Positions 54,135-57,493 of a DNA stretch of 57,493 nt are shown here, one piece after another. The stretch's first letter is position 1, and each line of letters begins with the position of its first letter. The notes beneath the pieces were generated by a model, which was given only the letters and a program-made list of their open reading frames with translations, made no database searches and was not told where the DNA came from. Source of the stretch: Nitrospiria bacterium (lineage in GTDB: Bacteria; Nitrospirota; Nitrospiria; DASWJH01); NCBI GenBank assembly GCA_036397255.1, contig DASWJH010000055.1:1-57493 (forward strand). Direction: 5' to 3'. A program made the translations under genes and the position numbers.

Positions 54135-56285
54135 TTAAGGAGTTTGGGGAACGTCCAGGATGCGGATATATTCAATCTCCATCATCTGGGATTGAGGTGT
54201 AGGGAAGGGATCACACACCTCAAACAATTGCTGAGTCATTCCAATATGGGTTATCTCAAGAGGTGGGGTAATTACCACCCCACGGTCCTGCAAAGCCTGA
54301 TAAATATTCAGACGGGTTTCCTGGCCAATGGAAATAAAAACCGGCTTAAATGTATCTCCTGCAATAAACTGCTGACCTGAAATGGTCAATTCAATATCAG
54401 GCCCTACGAAAAAGTCTTGGTTAAAGTCAATACTGATATGTTGGAATGCTCCATTTTGACCCTGATAGGCACACTGGGGGGGAGGGGGTTGCCCTAATGT
54501 GGTCATCTCATTGACCTTAACATGGACTTCTGTTTCGGGTGTAACGGGAATTGGAAACCCATCAAAATATATCTCGTCATTTGACCCAATATAATCGAAC
54601 ACCCCAACAATCGATTCATTAACCTGATTGTCGGGATAGCCATAGTAGACAATTCCAGTATCCGGGTCTGCATACAAAAATTGGGGGACGCGGGAATTTT
54701 CCATGGTCAGAATGCCGTTGCTGGTTTCTGTATTAATAACACTTCCAGGATCTAGGGAATTAATGTAAATCGGATCAGTTGCCATGTGCCACCAGGAGTG
54801 ATTACCGGTAATCCCATTATCCCATTCCTCCTGCCACAGAAAACCGAAAGACCCAATGACAGCGTTATTTTCGGCCCCTAAAGTCCCGCTAAATACTGCC
54901 CAGTACCTCCCGGGGTTAGCGTTATCCAAAGGTGGAATGTAGGGAATAGAGTCGGAGGTTTGACCAGGGGCAATTGGGGCTGAAATCACAAAAGGGCTTG
55001 CCGTAATCGGAACCCTTTGATTTTGGGGATTATCATAGAAAAGTTCGATGGTGCCTGAATTTAAGGGTTCAGAAGATTGATTGTACACCCTTAAATGGGT
55101 ATCATTCACCGGCTCAACAGCAAGTTGCCCTCTGAAAAAGTAATTGATAAGACCGGCTGAGTAGCCGACGGCCCGGGGAATCAGGTCGCTTGCATAATCC
55201 CTACGGACCCTATTATCGATCTGCATTGCGGAAGTAATCTCAACCGGTTGTTGGTTAACCACATCACGAAGGAGGCTCTGAGCCAGAAAATGGTCAATTC
55301 CGTCTGTGGAATCACATGGGTCACGACTAATATACCAACGCTTACTTCCAAAGGAACTGGGAGGAGGGTCATCAGCACAAACGTGGTAATTCTGGATATC
55401 AACGGAAGGAAATGGGAATTGGTGGTGTGAGTCAGAAGAATCGATAGTATCTTCGCTAAAGTAATTTCGGTTGGTGTATTCGGCCAATCCTACTGTAAGC
55501 CCTTTAGCTAGACCTTCCGTGTTGGATGTACCGTCATATTGATCAGTATCCCAAAACCTAGCCAAAGGGGCTAGATTATTGATAGGGCTATCTAAAGATA
55601 AATTCGGGAAATCTGGAATGCTAACGAAATCCTCAATATCATCGGGGTTTACCTTTGCCCAGTGTTCCATTCCCTGCACTAAAAAGAAATCAAAAGCGTG
55701 AGCATCATTTCGGACATGATCAGGTTGAGCTACATCCTGTACTAGGTGAATCATATGTCCAAGTCCAGCAAATACTCGAGCGAATTGAGCTTCCCTTTCA
55801 CTTGACGTTATGGATGTCAGGCCTTGAAAGAAAGACTCCCGAATTCCCCACCACGACCAGTCAGGGTTTTCTAAAATAGTTGCGTTTTGCGCCCAAAGAA
55901 CCGAAGATTCTCCTTGAAGGGGAAAACCAATAATATCATCATTCAACCCTGCGAAAGGCCATTCCAATAAAGGGTTATGAAAGTGGTTATACAACCGCCC
56001 TGTTAAAAGATTGCCTGCATCTTCAAATCTAGCTCCGCTCTCAACCCACTCTATGATGTTTTGGTTAACCGTCTCATTATTAAAGTTATTACCGGTAATT
56101 TCTGTTTCCAAATTTTCAAACCCCAGTGATTGTAAAACCCCATTATTCAAATTTGAGGCTACTACTGCTTCCCTTGACAGCAATTCATGTGTAGGTATTT
56201 TCCACGCAAAAACGTGCTCAATAAATAAGTTAGGGATTAAAAAGCAAATAAAGAAGAAAATTTTTGGAGTACTATTTTTTTTCAT
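54135..56285 (-). CDS. secreted zinc-dependent phospholipase C/S1-P1-nuclease-like protein
   Basis: 716 residues. Signal peptide ends ...FA, leaving Trp28 as mature residue 1, as in Bacillus cereus PLC where the N-terminal Trp ligates zinc. Further ligand candidates: Asp89 and His103 (14 apart), and His180, Asp184 and His190 in a H-x3-D-x5-H array, which are the same spacings as in PLC. The last His/Glu pair is less clear (His208). About 400 more residues, beta-rich and unrecognised, follow. A large secreted enzyme that may hydrolyse phospholipids or nucleic acid. A duplicate of its C-terminus lies at 57387. Confidence 0.75.
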   Translation of the reverse strand: MKKNSTPKIFFFICFLIPNLFIEHVFAWKIPTHELLSREAVVASNLNNGVLQSLGFENLETEITGNNFNNETVNQNIIEWVESGARFEDAGNLLTGRLYNHFHNPLLEWPFAGLNDDIIGFPLQGESSVLWAQNATILENPDWSWWGIRESFFQGLTSITSSEREAQFARVFAGLGHMIHLVQDVAQPDHVRNDAHAFDFFLVQGMEHWAKVNPDDIEDFVSIPDFPNLSLDSPINNLAPLARFWDTDQYDGTSNTEGLAKGLTVGLAEYTNRNYFSEDTIDSSDSHHQFPFPSVDIQNYHVCADDPPPSSFGSKRWYISRDPCDSTDGIDHFLAQSLLRDVVNQQPVEITSAMQIDNRVRRDYASDLIPRAVGYSAGLINYFFRGQLAVEPVNDTHLRVYNQSSEPLNSGTIELFYDNPQNQRVPITASPFVISAPIAPGQTSDSIPYIPPLDNANPGRYWAVFSGTLGAENNAVIGSFGFLWQEEWDNGITGNHSWWHMATDPIYINSLDPGSVINTETSNGILTMENSRVPQFLYADPDTGIVYYGYPDNQVNESIVGVFDYIGSNDEIYFDGFPIPVTPETEVHVKVNEMTTLGQPPPPQCAYQGQNGAFQHISIDFNQDFFVGPDIELTISGQQFIAGDTFKPVFISIGQETRLNIYQALQDRGVVITPPLEITHIGMTQQLFEVCDPFPTPQSQMMEIEYIRILDVPQTP

Positions 56286-56919
56286 TTTTTATTGCTCTTT
56301 TGGTAAAAGTTTTATCACGCTCTATTTCTTTCAAAATTAGGATTTTCTTTTCCTTAGGTACCTCTGAACCTGGATCTAAACCAAGTCGGTTTTTCAAACT
56401 TTCTTCCTTTAAAGTTAGTTTTTTAAGTAAGAAAATTGGGAGATCTTTTTTGGAGGACCTTTCTTCGAAAAGAATATCAAAATATAGTTCGGGTCCTGCT
56501 TTCTTTCTTGTCTCAACATCAAAGGTTTTCATCTCTTCCGCCAGATCCTTTAAACCTGGCCAATGGGAAATGGTAACAGACCCATACCCTGCTTTAAAGA
56601 GGATGACCCTTGAATACGCCATCAAGCTAGTCCATGGGTTCCAAGACCACTTTTTTGGAACATAAAACTCTCCATTTTCATCGGTTAGAACTTCCGCCGC
56701 ATCATAGAATTCCTGAACAGGATGAACGGGGGTTAACTTTTCTTTATGCCATTCTACAAAAACCACCGCTCCTTGGATTGGCTCTAAGGTCTCTTGGTCT
56801 ACTATCCGTCCTTCAAACGGTCCCCGGTATCCCGCTTCTACAAATTTGGATCCACCGGCAAACCAACAAACCAACGTAAAAAGCAAAATCAGGTTAAATT
56901 TTTTTCGATTTAAACTCAT
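56272..56919 (-). CDS. secreted carboxypeptidase-regulatory-like protein
   Basis: 215 residues with a signal peptide (about 8-29). 'GRIVDQETLEPIQGAVVFVEW' followed by 'DENGEFYVPKK' is the carboxypeptidase-regulatory beta-sandwich pattern. The C-terminus is helical and Lys/Glu-rich. It ends 14 bp inside the phospholipase-like gene. Function unknown; may help secretion or surface attachment of its neighbour. Confidence 0.7.
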   Translation of the reverse strand: MSLNRKKFNLILLFTLVCWFAGGSKFVEAGYRGPFEGRIVDQETLEPIQGAVVFVEWHKEKLTPVHPVQEFYDAAEVLTDENGEFYVPKKWSWNPWTSLMAYSRVILFKAGYGSVTISHWPGLKDLAEEMKTFDVETRKKAGPELYFDILFEERSSKKDLPIFLLKKLTLKEESLKNRLGLDPGSEVPKEKKILILKEIERDKTFTKRAIKNEKK

Positions 56920-56928
56920 CTATTTTTT

Positions 56929-57072
56929 CTAAAACCCCCTTAACTTCCAAAGCCCTTTTTCATCAAGGTTGAAAAAAATGGGATAGGAGTAGGGTATTCC
57001 ATCCTCGGTCCGGATGGCCTCCGCCTCCCCTTCCTGATTGATAACCGATAGAAGATGAAAAGCCTCAACCCA
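56929..57072 (-). pseudogene. gene remnant, C-terminal fragment
   Basis: A 47-codon open stretch on the minus strand reads as protein-like sequence (e.g. EAIRTEDGIPYSYPIFFNLD, ending KLRGF and TAG) but has no start codon and is closed upstream by a stop at 57073-57075. Together with nearby duplicated genes it looks like the tail of a lost gene. No family is recognised. The rest of 56920-57386 is A/T-rich and empty. Confidence 0.4.
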
Positions 57073-57386
57073 CTATGAATAAACTCAAAAAAATCTTGCC
57101 GATCATTTAATCTTCGAGTAAAAGTTTTAGTTTAACATAATCCGGAGGCTTGGTTCCAGGAGCCATTATTTGAAAGGCACCCAATTTCATTTACTTTCAG
57201 ATATTAAATAAAATTTCCAACAAATCTTTCTCAAAAAATTCTTTGAAAAAAAAGTTCCTCCCCCGCCTTGAAATCCGGGAAAATTTTTTCCTGATGTAAA
57301 AACACCTCTTTTTTTTTCAGAAAGTACTTAGCTTGATTAAACCCGGGCAAGTCATAAAGGTCAAGAATAAGGTTGAAGAAGGGAAG

Positions 57387-57493
57387 CTAAGGAATCTGGG
57401 GAACATCCAGGATACGGATATAATCTACCTTTATAATTTGTGATTGGGGTGTAGGAAAGGGGTCACAAACTTTATACAGTTGCTGAGTAATTC
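57387..57493 (-). CDS. C-terminus of a second phospholipase-like protein (leaves window)
   Basis: The stop TAG is at 57387-57389. The 34 residues readable (ending ILDVPQIP) match the C-terminus of the 54135 gene (ending ILDVPQTP) at about two in three positions, with the shared core CDPFPTPQSQ. So a paralogue starts beyond the right edge, in the same orientation. Only its end is visible, so its domain makeup is unknown. Confidence 0.8.
   Translation of the reverse strand, partial: ITQQLYKVCDPFPTPQSQIIKVDYIRILDVPQIP

Noticed and set aside
1-57493. CRISPR arrays, rRNA operons, prophage or replication origin
   Set aside because: No regularly spaced repeat array, rRNA signature, integrase or phage module, or DnaA-box cluster was seen on either strand.

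Overview
The window looks like chromosomal DNA of a diderm (Gram-negative) bacterium of moderate-to-low GC. Diderm signs are TonB/ExbBD-type genes, lipoprotein signals, an RND pump with a beta-barrel partner, a LolA-like protein and a type IV pilus motor operon. Gene order (ispE, tRNA-Gln, prs, rplY, pth, ychF, rpsF, ssb, rpsR, DUF2232; pilB-pilT-pilC-pilS-pilR; pgsA-DUF512-aroE-aroC) resembles Nitrospirota and neighbouring deep lineages. That placement is inference and rests on order and protein style only.

Layout. (1) 1-135: the end of an insertion sequence cut by the window edge. (2) 228-9398: a consensus sigma70 promoter, then a co-directional run: cupredoxin, triheme cytochrome c lipoprotein, three TPR proteins, a small unknown exported protein, a TolQ/ExbB channel protein, two ExbD/TolR paralogues and a TonB/AgmX-like protein whose start is frameshifted. 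This is the best candidate for a poorly described envelope machine. (3) 9474-13263, minus: a fused GlcD-GlcF-type FAD/Fe-S oxidoreductase, a PilZ protein and a small unknown. (4) 13903-17997: promoter, then pgsA, a PDZ/radical-SAM DUF512 protein, aroE and aroC. (5) 18196-25992: a palindrome over a promoter, then the pilus motor and two-component genes pilB, pilT, pilC, pilS and pilR, with no pilin gene present. (6) 26206-35053: ispE, tRNA-Gln, prs, rplY, a pth pseudogene, hppA, ychF, rpsF, ssb, rpsR and DUF2232. (7) 35025-38538: DUF4388 and PilZ proteins, a secreted thermonuclease, a zinc-ribbon protein, a MITE-like repeat element, an unknown gene and a TfoX-N gene. (8) 38655-44818, minus: TetR, SDR, LolA-like, RND pump and beta-barrel genes behind a TetR-type operator. 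(9) 45171-48889: a YciI-like gene, tmRNA, recR, ybaB, dnaX and SRP RNA, all minus. (10) 49132-53755: SirB1-like, a conserved unknown, HNH, a FabL-like reductase and ygfZ. (11) 54135-57493, minus: a zinc phospholipase C/S1-P1-like secreted protein, a carboxypeptidase-regulatory-like protein, a gene remnant, and the C-terminus of a second copy of the phospholipase-like protein leaving the window.

Notable anomalies. The pth gene at its conserved locus has two in-frame stop codons and a lost catalytic Asn, so an essential activity must be supplied elsewhere. The first ExbD paralogue has Asn where the proton-carrying Asp is expected, while the second keeps Asp. The TonB-like gene needs a one-base shift in an A6T5 tract to join its start to its membrane anchor. 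No CRISPR array, rRNA, phage module or replication origin was seen.
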